DNA of 21,351 nt from Scatosoma sp045645245 (GTDB lineage Bacteria > Bacillota > Clostridia > Christensenellales > Borkfalkiaceae), in NCBI GenBank assembly GCA_045645245.1, contig JAZRIK010000016.1:1-21351 (forward strand), given 5' to 3'. The position numbers and the translations under genes are program-made. Numbering within the stretch: the first letter of the stretch is position 1; each line of letters begins with the position of its first letter. A model generated the notes under the pieces. That model was not told where the DNA came from. It saw only the letters and a program-made list of their open reading frames with translations, and made no database searches. Positions 1 through 7,287 of the stretch are shown here, piece by piece.

Positions 1-287
1 CCCAAACGGCGATTGACAAAGATACTTACCAAAACAAAGATGGGTAAATTGAACGCCATCATCAGCACCGCCCAAGGCACCGCCACGGCATTTTGACCAA
101 GCAAGTGATAGATAATGGTAGCCAAACCGCCTACTCCGCCCGGAGCGAAGCCGTTGCTGTTTTGGAAAAAGTAATAGCCAAAGCCCACGATTAAGCCCGC
201 GAGCGTAGCTATCCATAAATCCGCCGTCCATTGTTTACATTCTTGTTTAACGTCTCGTTTTTGTTCGGGACAAGCGATATTTTCCAT
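1..287 (-). CDS. YitT/DUF161-like membrane protein, N-terminal part
   Basis: The frame opens with ATG at 287 and is open to the left edge, so only about 95 N-terminal residues are visible. After a hydrophilic, charged start of about 22 residues comes a hydrophobic segment (about 25-42), then a glycine-rich APGGVGGLA stretch (about 48-56), and then a second hydrophobic stretch containing FNLPIFVL. The GGxxGLA motif followed by an N-(I/L)-P-(L/I)-F helix is typical of the YitT (DUF161) integral membrane family, whose function is poorly known. It starts 28 nt after the uxaC stop with no convincing terminator between, so it may be the last gene of the uxa transcript. The Shine-Dalgarno is weak (AAGAAG immediately before the ATG). 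A role in uronate uptake is not supported by the family and would be speculation. Confidence 0.72.
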   Translation of the reverse strand, partial: MENIACPEQKRDVKQECKQWTADLWIATLAGLIVGFGYYFFQNSNGFAPGGVGGLATIIYHLLGQNAVAVPWAVLMMAFNLPIFVLVSIFVNRRL

Positions 288-315
288 TCTTCTTAAATTA
301 AATATAGTCCTTTAA

Positions 316-1707
316 TCAAAGGTTAAAATATGCGATGGCGTTGCGATAGCAAATATCTTTTACCACTTCGCCGACGAACGCTTCGTTTTGCGTCATTTCG
401 CCCTTTTCCATCATTGCGCCAAAGTAGTTGCACAAAATACGTCTAAAATAGTGATGGCGGGGATACGACAAAAGCGATCTGCTATCCGTAAGCATACCGA
501 TAAACGCGCCGATATGGCCGGTCGCCGTTAAATCTTCTAAATGCTTTTCCATACCCACTTTGTTATCCAAGAACCACCAAGCGGGGCCGTATTGCACTTT
601 ACCCTTCGCTTCGTCCGATTGGAAACAGCCGATCAGCGTCATAATTTCCGTATTCATTTTCGGATTCAAGTTAAACAAAATGGTTTTCGGGAAAGAATTT
701 TCCATATTCAGCTTATCGAATAAGCGGGAAGTTTGTTTGATGCTGTTTTCTTCGGAAATACTGTCAAAGCCGGTGTCCAAGCCAAGCTTTTCAAGCATAG
801 CCGAGTTGTTGTTGCGCATCGCGCCGACGTGCAGTTCGGTAGCAATGTTGTATTTCGCATACAATTTGAACAGGAAATACGTTAAGTAGCCCTTGAATTG
901 CTTTGCTTCGTCTTCGCAAATGGTCTTACCTTTAAGCGCCTTTTTAAGCACCTTGTCCGCTACGCATTTGCAAGCTACGGGATATACGCTTTCGAGCGCG
1001 ATATCGCTTGCGCGCGTGCCTACCTTAATAAACTCGTTTAAGCGCATTTCAATCGCTGTTTCAAGCGCGTCGATGTTTTTGATTTCGCCCGTGAGCGCTT
1101 CCAGCTTTTCGATAAAGCCCTTGTAGCCCTTGGCGTCGATATTCATAATTTTATCCGCGCGGAAAGCAGGAATTACCTTAAATTTATAGTCCTTTTTCGC
1201 AATTTCTTCAAACGTGGTCAAATCGTCGAAAATTTCGTTGGTCGTAAATACATACGTCACGTTCGAGCGTTCGATTAAGCTTTGGGGGGTGACGTTGTTC
1301 GCTTGAATATACGCGTTGCATTCTTCCCAAATTGCTTCGGCGTTTTCTTCGTTGATTTCCTTTTCGCAATTAAAAAATTCTTTTAATTCTACTTGCGACC
1401 AGTGATACAGCGGGTTGCCGAACGCGCTGCCAAGCACGCGGCAATAGGTCATAAATTTTTCTTTATTGCTCGTGGTTTTGCCCGTGATAAATTCTTCGTT
1501 CACGCCGAAATTTCTCATCAAACGCCACTTATAATGGTCGCCTGCAAGCCAAATTTCAAACACGTCGTTGAACGGCTTGTTTTCTAAAATTTGCTTTTCG
1601 GGTAAGTGACAGTGATAATCGAAAATGGGCATCGTTTTTGCATAGTCGTTATACAATTTTTCCGCCGTTTTCGTCGTTAATAAAAAGTTGTCTTTTAAGT
1701 AGCTCAT
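316..1707 (-). CDS. uxaC: Uronate isomerase (glucuronate/galacturonate isomerase)
   Basis: 463 residues, full length for UxaC, a cytoplasmic amidohydrolase-superfamily enzyme that converts D-galacturonate to D-tagaturonate (and D-glucuronate to D-fructuronate). The start MSYLKDNFLL is followed by FDYHCHLPEKQI, which holds the His-x-His metal motif (H32, H34). GDHYKWRLMR and, near the C-terminus, the LTDSRSLLSYPRHHYFRRIL segment are both characteristic of the family. ATG at 1707 has a strong AAGGAGA ribosome site 17 nt after the uxaA stop. It is the third gene of the uxaB-uxaA-uxaC unit; with UxaB and UxaA it completes the galacturonate branch to 2-keto-3-deoxygluconate. No fructuronate reductase or mannonate dehydratase is visible, so galacturonate is the likelier substrate. 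Confidence 0.96.
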   Translation of the reverse strand: MSYLKDNFLLTTKTAEKLYNDYAKTMPIFDYHCHLPEKQILENKPFNDVFEIWLAGDHYKWRLMRNFGVNEEFITGKTTSNKEKFMTYCRVLGSAFGNPLYHWSQVELKEFFNCEKEINEENAEAIWEECNAYIQANNVTPQSLIERSNVTYVFTTNEIFDDLTTFEEIAKKDYKFKVIPAFRADKIMNIDAKGYKGFIEKLEALTGEIKNIDALETAIEMRLNEFIKVGTRASDIALESVYPVACKCVADKVLKKALKGKTICEDEAKQFKGYLTYFLFKLYAKYNIATELHVGAMRNNNSAMLEKLGLDTGFDSISEENSIKQTSRLFDKLNMENSFPKTILFNLNPKMNTEIMTLIGCFQSDEAKGKVQYGPAWWFLDNKVGMEKHLEDLTATGHIGAFIGMLTDSRSLLSYPRHHYFRRILCNYFGAMMEKGEMTQNEAFVGEVVKDICYRNAIAYFNL

Positions 1708-1724
1708 TTTATTTTCTCCTTATC

Positions 1725-3128
1725 TTACAGGGTGACACCCGTTTTATAGAACGCAATTTCGCGTACGTCTTCACTCTTGCAAACGTATTCGCCGCTTGCC
1801 GTTTTTACGACCAAATCGAAAAGTCCGTCTTCGTCCATCGTATAGGCGTTGAAATCGATCCAGTTGTTCTTATGCGCCGCGATACGCGAGTTGGTGGATA
1901 TCTTCATCGTGGGTACGAACGTACTAAACGGCGTACCGCGCCCTGTCGTAAAGAGTACGATTTGACAGCCGCTCGCCGCAAGCGCCGTTGCCGCGATTAA
2001 GTCGTTGCCGGGGGCATTCAACGCGGACACGCCCACTTCTTTTACCAGTTCGCCGTACGCAAGCACGTCCACGATTTTGCTGCTGCCAGCTTTTTCTACA
2101 CAGCCAAGCGATTTTTCTTCCAGCGTAGTGATACCGCCCTTTTTGTTTCCAGGGCTGGGGTTTTCATACACAGGGAAGCCCTGGTTGATATAGTACGCCT
2201 TGAAGTCTTCGATCATCTTTTTATATTTCTCGAAAACTTCTTTGTTTTGGCACTTGTTCATTAAAAGTTGTTCTGCGCCGAACATTTCGGGGACTTCCGT
2301 CAAAATCGCGCTGCCGCCTGCGCCCACCGTTCTGTCCGTAATTTTACCAACGAGCGGGTTTGCAGTCAAGCCCGAATAACCGTCGCTGCCACCGCATTTT
2401 AATCCGATGCAAAGCTTGGAAAAATCCACTTCTTCGCGCTTGAAATCTTTCGCTTTGTCCGCAAACTCTTTCAAAATTGCCATACCGTAGGCGTGTTCGT
2501 CTTCTACGTCTTGGCAATTAAAGTATGCGATATTATCTCTATTATAGGGCGCAAGATATTCTTTAATCGCGTCCATACCGTTGTTTTCACAGCCCAAACC
2601 TACGAATAAAACAAAGCTTGCGTTGGGGTTGAGCGCAATCGCGCAAAGCAATTTTTTGATGTTTTCGTTGTCTTGACCAAGCTGCGAGCAGCCAAATTGA
2701 TGGGTGAGTGCGAAAATGCCGTCAATGCTGCCCGTCACGTATTTTTGCGCGTCCTTTGCCATACGCATACACGCGTTGTTTACGCAACCGACGGTGGGAA
2801 TGATATAAATTTCATTTCGAATCCCCGCTCTGCCCTGTTTGCGCTTAAAGCCCTTGAACGTCGCTTTCGTTTGCTTGGGGATTTCCGCGTGGAAATCGTA
2901 GCCGTAGGACGTATTCTCGTCCAAGTGCGACTTGACGTTGTGCGTATGCACCCACTCGCCTTTTTGAATATCAGAAGTCGCTCTGCCGATGATTTCGCCG
3001 TATTTGATTACGTATTCGCCCTTAGCAATATCGCGCAAAGCAAATTTATGCCCTGCGGGAATACTTTCCGTACCGGCAAGCGAAATGCCTACGTTGTCTT
3101 TTTCGTTAATAATGACGCAATCTTTCAT
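1725..3128 (-). CDS. uxaA: Altronate dehydratase
   Basis: 467 residues, slightly shorter than E. coli UxaA. It dehydrates D-altronate to 2-keto-3-deoxy-D-gluconate. The N-terminal about 95 residues form the small SAF-type domain (GHKFALRDIAKGEYVIKYGE, then HTHNVKSHL). The large catalytic domain follows, with GRAGIRNEIYIIPTVGCVNN, HQFGCSQLG, LKCGGSDGYSGLTANPL and the C-terminal TTGRGTPFSTFVPTMKISTN, all conserved in the UxaA/GarD family. The Cys and His positions in these motifs fit its known metal dependence. It starts 9 nt after the uxaB stop (RBS AAGGAT), so it is co-transcribed. Length and motifs favour altronate dehydratase over galactarate dehydratase, and the flanking uxaB and uxaC agree. 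Confidence 0.95.
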   Translation of the reverse strand: MKDCVIINEKDNVGISLAGTESIPAGHKFALRDIAKGEYVIKYGEIIGRATSDIQKGEWVHTHNVKSHLDENTSYGYDFHAEIPKQTKATFKGFKRKQGRAGIRNEIYIIPTVGCVNNACMRMAKDAQKYVTGSIDGIFALTHQFGCSQLGQDNENIKKLLCAIALNPNASFVLFVGLGCENNGMDAIKEYLAPYNRDNIAYFNCQDVEDEHAYGMAILKEFADKAKDFKREEVDFSKLCIGLKCGGSDGYSGLTANPLVGKITDRTVGAGGSAILTEVPEMFGAEQLLMNKCQNKEVFEKYKKMIEDFKAYYINQGFPVYENPSPGNKKGGITTLEEKSLGCVEKAGSSKIVDVLAYGELVKEVGVSALNAPGNDLIAATALAASGCQIVLFTTGRGTPFSTFVPTMKISTNSRIAAHKNNWIDFNAYTMDEDGLFDLVVKTASGEYVCKSEDVREIAFYKTGVTL

Positions 3129-3137
3129 AATTTATCC

Positions 3138-4511
3138 TTAAAGCAATACTTTTCCTTGGTTAATCGCCGCGATGTTTGCTTTTACCGCGTCAAGGAAGCC
3201 GTCGTATTTGGTCAAATCTTCGCCCCAAACCTTTTCGTCGGACATAAATTCGCAAACGCATTTCTTTGCCGCGAAAAATTCGAGATACGGTTTATCGTCT
3301 TGGATAACGTGTTCTTTGCCAGCAATTTTCGCTACGTACTTATCCCCTACCTGTTCGATGCTTGCATACAGCGCCATCAAGTACGAGAAGCCGATGGTCA
3401 AATAGGTAGGAATTTTGCCGTATTTTGCATAATAATCCTTAAAGCTGGGTAAAACGCGCGCACGCCATTTGGAAATGGAGTTGAGCGAAATGCTGATCAG
3501 CTGATGGTTCAAGTACGGGTTCATAAACCGTTCTTTTACGCTGTCGGCAAACGCCGTCGTCGCGGTAATATCATTCGATACGAACGGAATAATTTCTTCT
3601 TTAAGCGTATTGTTTACAAACGCGGAAAGTTTTTCATCGTTCATACAATCGTCCACAGTCACCGCGCCCAAAATCAAGCCTGCGGGAACAAGGTTGGTGT
3701 GGCTGCCGTTCAATACGCGTACCTTTCTCTTTTTATAATAGCCGATATCGTTGGTAAGCACTACTTCGATATTATGCACGCCGTCTTTTACGTATTTTGC
3801 AATTTCGCCTTTGTTTTCCACCGCCCAAAGACCGAACGGTTCGCCAACCGAAACGAGCTCGTCCTTTTCGCCGATGAGTTCTTCTAAATGCGCTCTCGTT
3901 TGTTCGTCGCGGGGATGACCGGAAACAATTCTATCTACCAAGGTATTGCAGTAGAAGTTTTGTTCGTCGTTCCATTTTTTGAACGCCGCAGGCAAGCTCC
4001 AAAGCGCGATGTATTTATCTACGCATTTTTTCAGCTCGTCCGCGTTGTTGTCAATCAGCTCTACGGGCATCAAATATAACCCGTCCAAGCCCGCGTTAAA
4101 ACGCTCGAACAAGAATTTGGTCAACTTTGCGGGATAGGTAATCGTTTCAAAGCCGTCGAACGTATCCGCTTCGTTGTAGCAAATGCCCGCTTCCGTTGTG
4201 TTGGAAACGACAATCTTCAAATCGGGATCCTTTGCAAGCGCATAGTACGGCGTATCGTCCGCAAACGGATCGATTACGCTTGCAAGGCAGTTGATTTTTC
4301 TTACCTTTTCTACCGCCTTACCTTCTTCAACGCCGCGTAAAACGATATGATACTTGTTGTTTTGTTTTTCAAAACGTTCCAACGTACCAAACGTAATGGG
4401 TTTAACGATATGTACTTCGTAGTTGCCGTTTTCTTCGTTGAGCGTGTCAAAATATGCATCTACAAACGTACGTAAAAAGTTGCCTTCGCCAAATTGTATG
4501 ATTTTAATCAT
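3138..4511 (-). CDS. uxaB: Tagaturonate reductase (altronate oxidoreductase)
   Basis: 457 residues of the polyol-specific long-chain dehydrogenase (mannitol dehydrogenase) family. It interconverts D-tagaturonate and D-altronate with NAD(H). The N-terminus has the IIQFGEGNFLRTFVD nucleotide-binding signature typical of UxaB rather than UxuB. The central KKRKVRVLNGSHTNLVPAG segment holds the conserved catalytic Lys and the NGSHT motif. SGHPRDE and SISLNSISKWRARVLPS are also family-typical. ATG at 4511 has an AGGAG site about 9 nt upstream. It is the first gene of the operon and is divergent from the AraC-type gene, with its promoter in the shared 134-bp spacer. The mannitol-dehydrogenase superfamily also contains fructuronate reductase; the neighbouring uxaA makes tagaturonate reductase the better call. 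Confidence 0.93.
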   Translation of the reverse strand: MIKIIQFGEGNFLRTFVDAYFDTLNEENGNYEVHIVKPITFGTLERFEKQNNKYHIVLRGVEEGKAVEKVRKINCLASVIDPFADDTPYYALAKDPDLKIVVSNTTEAGICYNEADTFDGFETITYPAKLTKFLFERFNAGLDGLYLMPVELIDNNADELKKCVDKYIALWSLPAAFKKWNDEQNFYCNTLVDRIVSGHPRDEQTRAHLEELIGEKDELVSVGEPFGLWAVENKGEIAKYVKDGVHNIEVVLTNDIGYYKKRKVRVLNGSHTNLVPAGLILGAVTVDDCMNDEKLSAFVNNTLKEEIIPFVSNDITATTAFADSVKERFMNPYLNHQLISISLNSISKWRARVLPSFKDYYAKYGKIPTYLTIGFSYLMALYASIEQVGDKYVAKIAGKEHVIQDDKPYLEFFAAKKCVCEFMSDEKVWGEDLTKYDGFLDAVKANIAAINQGKVLL

Positions 4512-4533
4512 AAAAAGTTCTCCTACTTTTTTA

Positions 4534-4580
4534 TTGTATCGATTATATCATACCATAAATATACTTGACAATCAATACAA
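4534..4580. promoter_or_regulatory. Candidate operator: 11-bp inverted repeat between uxaB and the araC-type gene
   Basis: TTGTATCGATT (4534-4544) and AATCAATACAA (4570-4580) are inverted copies that match at 10 of 11 positions. Their centres are 36 bp apart, about three and a half helical turns. The left copy overlaps the uxaB -10 and start region; the right copy overlaps the end of the shared -35 element and the spacer of the regulator's promoter. This is what one would expect of sites for the divergent AraC-type regulator or another uronate-responsive repressor. The sequence match is directly visible; binding is inferred. Confidence 0.5.
4542..4571 (-). promoter_or_regulatory. uxaBAC promoter (sigma-A type)
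   Basis: Read on the minus strand: -35 TTGTCA (4566-4571), 18-bp spacer, -10 TATAAT (4542-4547) preceded by the extended TGA element. The -10 is a perfect consensus. Its -35 uses the same bases as the plus-strand promoter of the regulator gene. Transcription would begin near 4535, giving a leader of about 25 nt to the uxaB ATG. Confidence 0.72.
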
Positions 4581-4593
4581 AAAATGATAAAAT
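4565..4593 (+). promoter_or_regulatory. Promoter of the AraC-type regulator gene (sigma-A type)
   Basis: TTGACA (4565-4570), 17-bp spacer, TAAAAT (4588-4593), with the extended -10 TGA immediately before. The -35 is a perfect consensus and lies on the same bases as the -35 of the opposing uxaB promoter. The leader to the ATG at 4646 is about 46 nt and very AT-rich, with a GGAG ribosome site at 4636-4639. Confidence 0.7.
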
Positions 4594-4645
4594 TTTATTA
4601 AATTACATATATATTAAAAAAATATTTATGCATTTGGAGTAAATT

Positions 4646-5440
4646 ATGGCATTTATCGAAGTAGATCGCGGGATTCGGACAAGCGATTGGTCGATGCACG
4701 ACTTGCACTCGCACCCGCATTATGAAATTTATTACTTAACCAAGGGAAGCAGATCTTTCTTTTTTTCCAACGCGCTGTATCAAATGGAAGCGCCCGTTTT
4801 GCTAGTCATTCCGCCGCACGTTATGCATAAGACGGAGGGCGGGCCGTTTGAGCGGTATAACGTAAACGTTTCTGCAAATTATCTAGACGATTTTCAAAAG
4901 GAAACAATGGATAAAAAAGCCCTTTGCGTGTTTAAGTTAAAACAAAACGAATCGGCAAGCTTTACCGCCGTTTTGGATCAGCTTTTACATATTGACAAGC
5001 ATCAAAAACACGGCGACGCGATGATGAAGGCGCTATTTTCCTATTGTATTTTTATGCTGGCGAAAATCGATGAAAGCGGTCAAGCCCCGCGCGCGGAAGC
5101 AAAAAACAGCATTCCCCCTTTAATATTGAAAAGCATCGATTATATCAACGAAAATTATCACGAAAAGCAAACGCTGGAAAAGCTTGCAAAAACCTTTTTT
5201 GTGGCGAAAACTACGCTGATGTATCAATTTAAGAAATACACCAACTGCTCGATGATCGATTATCTTTTGAACGTACGCTTAACCAAAGCGAAAGAAATGC
5301 TGCTCAATAGTAAAAAGAGCGTAGGCGATATTGCGGAAGCGTGCGGATTTTCTTCGTCGAATTATTTTGGTTTAATCTTTAAGAAAAAAGAAAATTTATC
5401 CCCTGCAAATTATCGTAAGCATCAAAAAAATAAATCGTAA
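4646..5440 (+). CDS. AraC-family transcriptional regulator, cupin sensor domain
   Basis: 264 residues. The N-terminal half (about 1-95) is a cupin-like sugar-sensing domain with the histidine-rich HDLHSHPHYEIYYLTKG start (H18, H21, H23, H25) and the VIPPHVMHKTEGG turn. The C-terminal about 100 residues form the double helix-turn-helix DNA-binding domain: IDYINENYHEKQTLEKLAK, then VAKTTLMYQFKKYTN, then the family signature GDIAEACGFSSSNYFGLIFKKKENLSPANYRK. ATG at 4646 has GGAG 6 nt upstream. Its position, divergent from uxaB, suggests it controls the uxaBAC operon in response to a uronate. That is inference from context; this domain architecture occurs in regulators of many sugars. It ends just before a strong terminator. 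Confidence 0.93.
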   Translation: MAFIEVDRGIRTSDWSMHDLHSHPHYEIYYLTKGSRSFFFSNALYQMEAPVLLVIPPHVMHKTEGGPFERYNVNVSANYLDDFQKETMDKKALCVFKLKQNESASFTAVLDQLLHIDKHQKHGDAMMKALFSYCIFMLAKIDESGQAPRAEAKNSIPPLILKSIDYINENYHEKQTLEKLAKTFFVAKTTLMYQFKKYTNCSMIDYLLNVRLTKAKEMLLNSKKSVGDIAEACGFSSSNYFGLIFKKKENLSPANYRKHQKNKS

Positions 5441-5449
5441 AAGTAAAAC

Positions 5450-5479
5450 GCCTTGAACAATGTTCAAGGCAATTTTTTT
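5450..5479. terminator. Bidirectional rho-independent terminator
   Basis: GCCTTGAAC (5450-5458) and GTTCAAGGC (5462-5470) form a perfect 9-bp stem with a 3-nt loop, followed on the plus strand by AATTTTTTT. On the minus strand the stem is followed by GTTTTACTTTTA, so it can also end transcripts arriving from spoIVA and the small ORF. It lies 9 nt after the regulator's stop codon. Confidence 0.87.
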
Positions 5480-5618
5480 ATCCTTTTGGGGCTACCTGCG
5501 GTTTCTCCGCAGGCGGTTTTGACGTAGAAGATGCTTGAATGGCTTTCACGTATTGCGAATATTCTTCTTCGGTAATGGTTGGCACCTTTTCTTTTTTCGG
5601 GCGCGTTGGTTTACGCAT
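5478..5618 (-). CDS. Small basic protein of 46 residues downstream of spoIVA
   Basis: I do not recognise this protein. The only ATG in the frame is at 5618, with an AAGGGGG ribosome site (5628-5634) 9 nt upstream; translation gives 46 residues ending ...VAPKG. The first dozen residues are Lys/Arg/Pro-rich (MRKPTRPKKEK). A short predicted helix follows, with acidic and aromatic residues (about 16-29, TEEEYSQYVKAIQA). The tail is rich in Ser, Pro and Lys. There is no membrane segment or cysteine. It starts 83 nt after the spoIVA stop with no terminator between, so it is probably on the sporulation transcript. A spore-assembly role is only a guess from position. The good ribosome site supports it being real, but composition alone cannot exclude a chance frame. 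Confidence 0.55.
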   Translation of the reverse strand: MRKPTRPKKEKVPTITEEEYSQYVKAIQASSTSKPPAEKPQVAPKG

Positions 5619-5701
5619 AACACGATTCCCCCTTTTCGTTTTGTAAAAGTATGCCCTTTCCCCCCTGCGTTTATTCGTATTTTTTGAACTTAAACGATAA
5701 C

Positions 5702-7171
5702 CTAAAACAAAAAACAAACGACGTTGTTTTTGCCTTCGTTTACAATTTTACTCACCGTACGGCGCATTTTTTTGCGCAGCTCTATCGGCATCGCCTTGGC
5801 TTTACCCAAAAGCGCGTCGTCCACCAGCGTTCTAAGCGAATTGCCGAAAATATTCGTTTCCCAAACGTTTTCCATATCGCTATCAAAATTCGCTTTCGTT
5901 TCGTCGATAAAACGCATACTTTGCTCTTTACCGCCGATTACGGGATTCACCGCGCCGTTGACCGTCACCTTTACCACGTGATAGCTGGGTGCGTTGGCGC
6001 GGAAGCAAGCGCCGTAGCTTGCGCCTTTTTTGATGAGCTTGGGTTCTTCCAGCTGATAATCGTCCATCGTCGGACATACGATTCCGTAGCCGTGCTCTTC
6101 CGCTTGCTCGAACGCGTCCTTGATTTTATCGTAGCGTTGTTTCATTTGCGCAAGTGCGCATACGTACTGCATCAGCTCTAATTCGCCCTGCACCGTTTGA
6201 CCGCTGACTTCGCTTAATACGCGATAGAATAAATCGAGCTGCGTCTGAATGCTAACTTCCGCCCAGCCCTTACCCAAATCCATACGCAAATCGACGGCGG
6301 GTAAAAAATCGGACGATTGCGCAAACGCCGTTTCGAGCAGCTGACAATCGCGCATTTTTTTCATCTTGGGCGCAATTTCTTGCAGCGTGCCAAGCAAATG
6401 CGCAATGGTCGAATTGCTTTCGGGGAACGTTTGCAGCCATTTGGGAATGCGTACGTCCATTTGACAAAGCGGGAACTCGAAAAGTACCGTTTGCATAATT
6501 TTACGCACGTCTTCTTCTTGCATATTTTCCACGTTCATCGCAACCACGGGCGCTTGATATTTGCTTTCCAGCTCGCTTTTCAAGCCGTCGCACTCGTCGG
6601 GGTTTTTACTATTGAGCACGACCACAAACGGCTTGCCGATGCGTTTGAGTTGACTAACCGCGCGCTCTTCCGCACGCCAGTACGCCGTTCTTGGAATTTC
6701 GGTAATGCTACCGTCGGTAGTGACGAGTACGCCGATGGTTGCGTGTTCGTCGATAACCTTTTGCGTACCCAACGCCGCCGCTTCTTCAAACGGCATCGGG
6801 TTTTCCTGCCAAGGCGTTTTGACCAAGCGCGGCGCGCCGTCCTCTTCAAAGCCGCTTGCGCCATCCACGCTAAACCCCACGCAGTCAACCAGCCGTACGG
6901 CGATCTCCGCGCCCTTTCTAACCGTTATCTTCGCTGCCTTGGACGGTACGAATTTGGGCTCGGTCGTCATAATCGTTTTGCCCGCCGCCGATTGCGGCAA
7001 TTCGTCCACCATCTCCATTTTATCATTTGGCTGGGCGTTGGGAAGAACGAGCGTTTCCATAAAACGCTTGATAAACGTAGATTTTCCCGTACGCACCGGC
7101 CCGACTACGCCCACGTAAATATCGCCGCCCGTGCGGTTTGCTATATCTTGATACACGTTGTAATTTTCCAT
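5702..7171 (-). CDS. spoIVA: Stage IV sporulation protein A (spore coat morphogenetic ATPase)
   Basis: 489 residues from the ATG at 7171. SpoIVA is made in the mother cell and hydrolyses ATP to polymerise on the forespore surface, giving the platform for the coat and cortex. The Walker A motif GPVRTGKST places Lys at residue 30, and TTEPKFVP has the sensor Thr at about 70, both as in B. subtilis SpoIVA. RLVDCVGF (about 93-100) is the Walker B region. The C-terminus (KIVNEGKNNVVCFLF) has the hydrophobic ending used for anchoring through SpoVM. A TTG three bases earlier also fits the frame, but the ATG aligns exactly with the family's N-terminus and sits 6 nt from a GGGAGG site, so I use the ATG. 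It has its own upstream terminator and a sigma-E-like promoter. It is strong evidence that the organism sporulates. Confidence 0.97.
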   Translation of the reverse strand: MENYNVYQDIANRTGGDIYVGVVGPVRTGKSTFIKRFMETLVLPNAQPNDKMEMVDELPQSAAGKTIMTTEPKFVPSKAAKITVRKGAEIAVRLVDCVGFSVDGASGFEEDGAPRLVKTPWQENPMPFEEAAALGTQKVIDEHATIGVLVTTDGSITEIPRTAYWRAEERAVSQLKRIGKPFVVVLNSKNPDECDGLKSELESKYQAPVVAMNVENMQEEDVRKIMQTVLFEFPLCQMDVRIPKWLQTFPESNSTIAHLLGTLQEIAPKMKKMRDCQLLETAFAQSSDFLPAVDLRMDLGKGWAEVSIQTQLDLFYRVLSEVSGQTVQGELELMQYVCALAQMKQRYDKIKDAFEQAEEHGYGIVCPTMDDYQLEEPKLIKKGASYGACFRANAPSYHVVKVTVNGAVNPVIGGKEQSMRFIDETKANFDSDMENVWETNIFGNSLRTLVDDALLGKAKAMPIELRKKMRRTVSKIVNEGKNNVVCFLF

Positions 7172-7177
7172 CAACGA

Positions 7178-7183
7178 CCTCCC
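7178..7183 (-). promoter_or_regulatory. Ribosome binding site deciding the spoIVA start
   Basis: GGGAGG on the minus strand ends 6 nt before the ATG at 7171 and only 3 nt before the in-frame TTG at 7174. The spacing therefore favours the ATG. Confidence 0.75.
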
Positions 7184-7205
7184 ACTTTGCGTTGTTTTAT
7201 GCTTT

Positions 7206-7234
7206 ACTATATGCCAAAATAAGCGGGAATATGA
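7206..7234 (-). promoter_or_regulatory. Sigma-E-like promoter of spoIVA
   Basis: On the minus strand, TCATATT (7228-7234) matches the sigma-E -35 consensus kmATATT at every position. After a 14-nt spacer comes CATATAGT (7206-7213), which matches the -10 consensus CATACAHT at six of eight positions. In Bacillus spoIVA is transcribed by the mother-cell factor sigma-E, so promoter and gene agree. The match is visible; use by sigma-E is inferred. Confidence 0.6.
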
Positions 7235-7260
7235 AAAGCGGCGAGTTTTTTCGCCGCTTT
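7235..7260 (-). terminator. Hairpin terminator after the TPR/helical-repeat genes
   Basis: A perfect 10-bp stem, AAAGCGGCGA on one side and TCGCCGCTTT on the other, with a 6-nt loop, lies 27 nt after the stop of the helical-repeat gene. On the minus strand it is followed by only a short T-rich run (TTCATATT). It directly abuts the spoIVA promoter and would insulate spoIVA from read-through. Confidence 0.6.
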
Positions 7261-7287
7261 GTGTTGATTTTACTTATTGTTATTTGT

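Noticed and set aside
309..322. Small hairpin CCTTT/AAAGG at the end of uxaC
   Set aside because: Only five A/T-rich-leaning pairs and no T-run on the minus strand; not enough for a terminator.
2673..3452. A 259-codon open frame on the plus strand opposite uxaA and uxaB
   Set aside because: It spans two genes in antisense, has no ribosome site of note and the composition of a shadow frame.
5619..5717. Extending the small ORF after spoIVA to a TTG at 5717
   Set aside because: That would overlap the spoIVA end, starts on TTG and has no ribosome site; the ATG at 5618 has both.
7172..7174. TTG as the spoIVA start
   Set aside because: It lies only 3 nt from the ribosome site, and it would shift the Walker lysine away from residue 30, where the family has it.
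6317..7222. A 301-codon open frame on the plus strand opposite spoIVA
   Set aside because: It is entirely antisense to a clearly identified gene, is rich in Arg/His/Phe and matches nothing I know. It arises from the codon bias of spoIVA.
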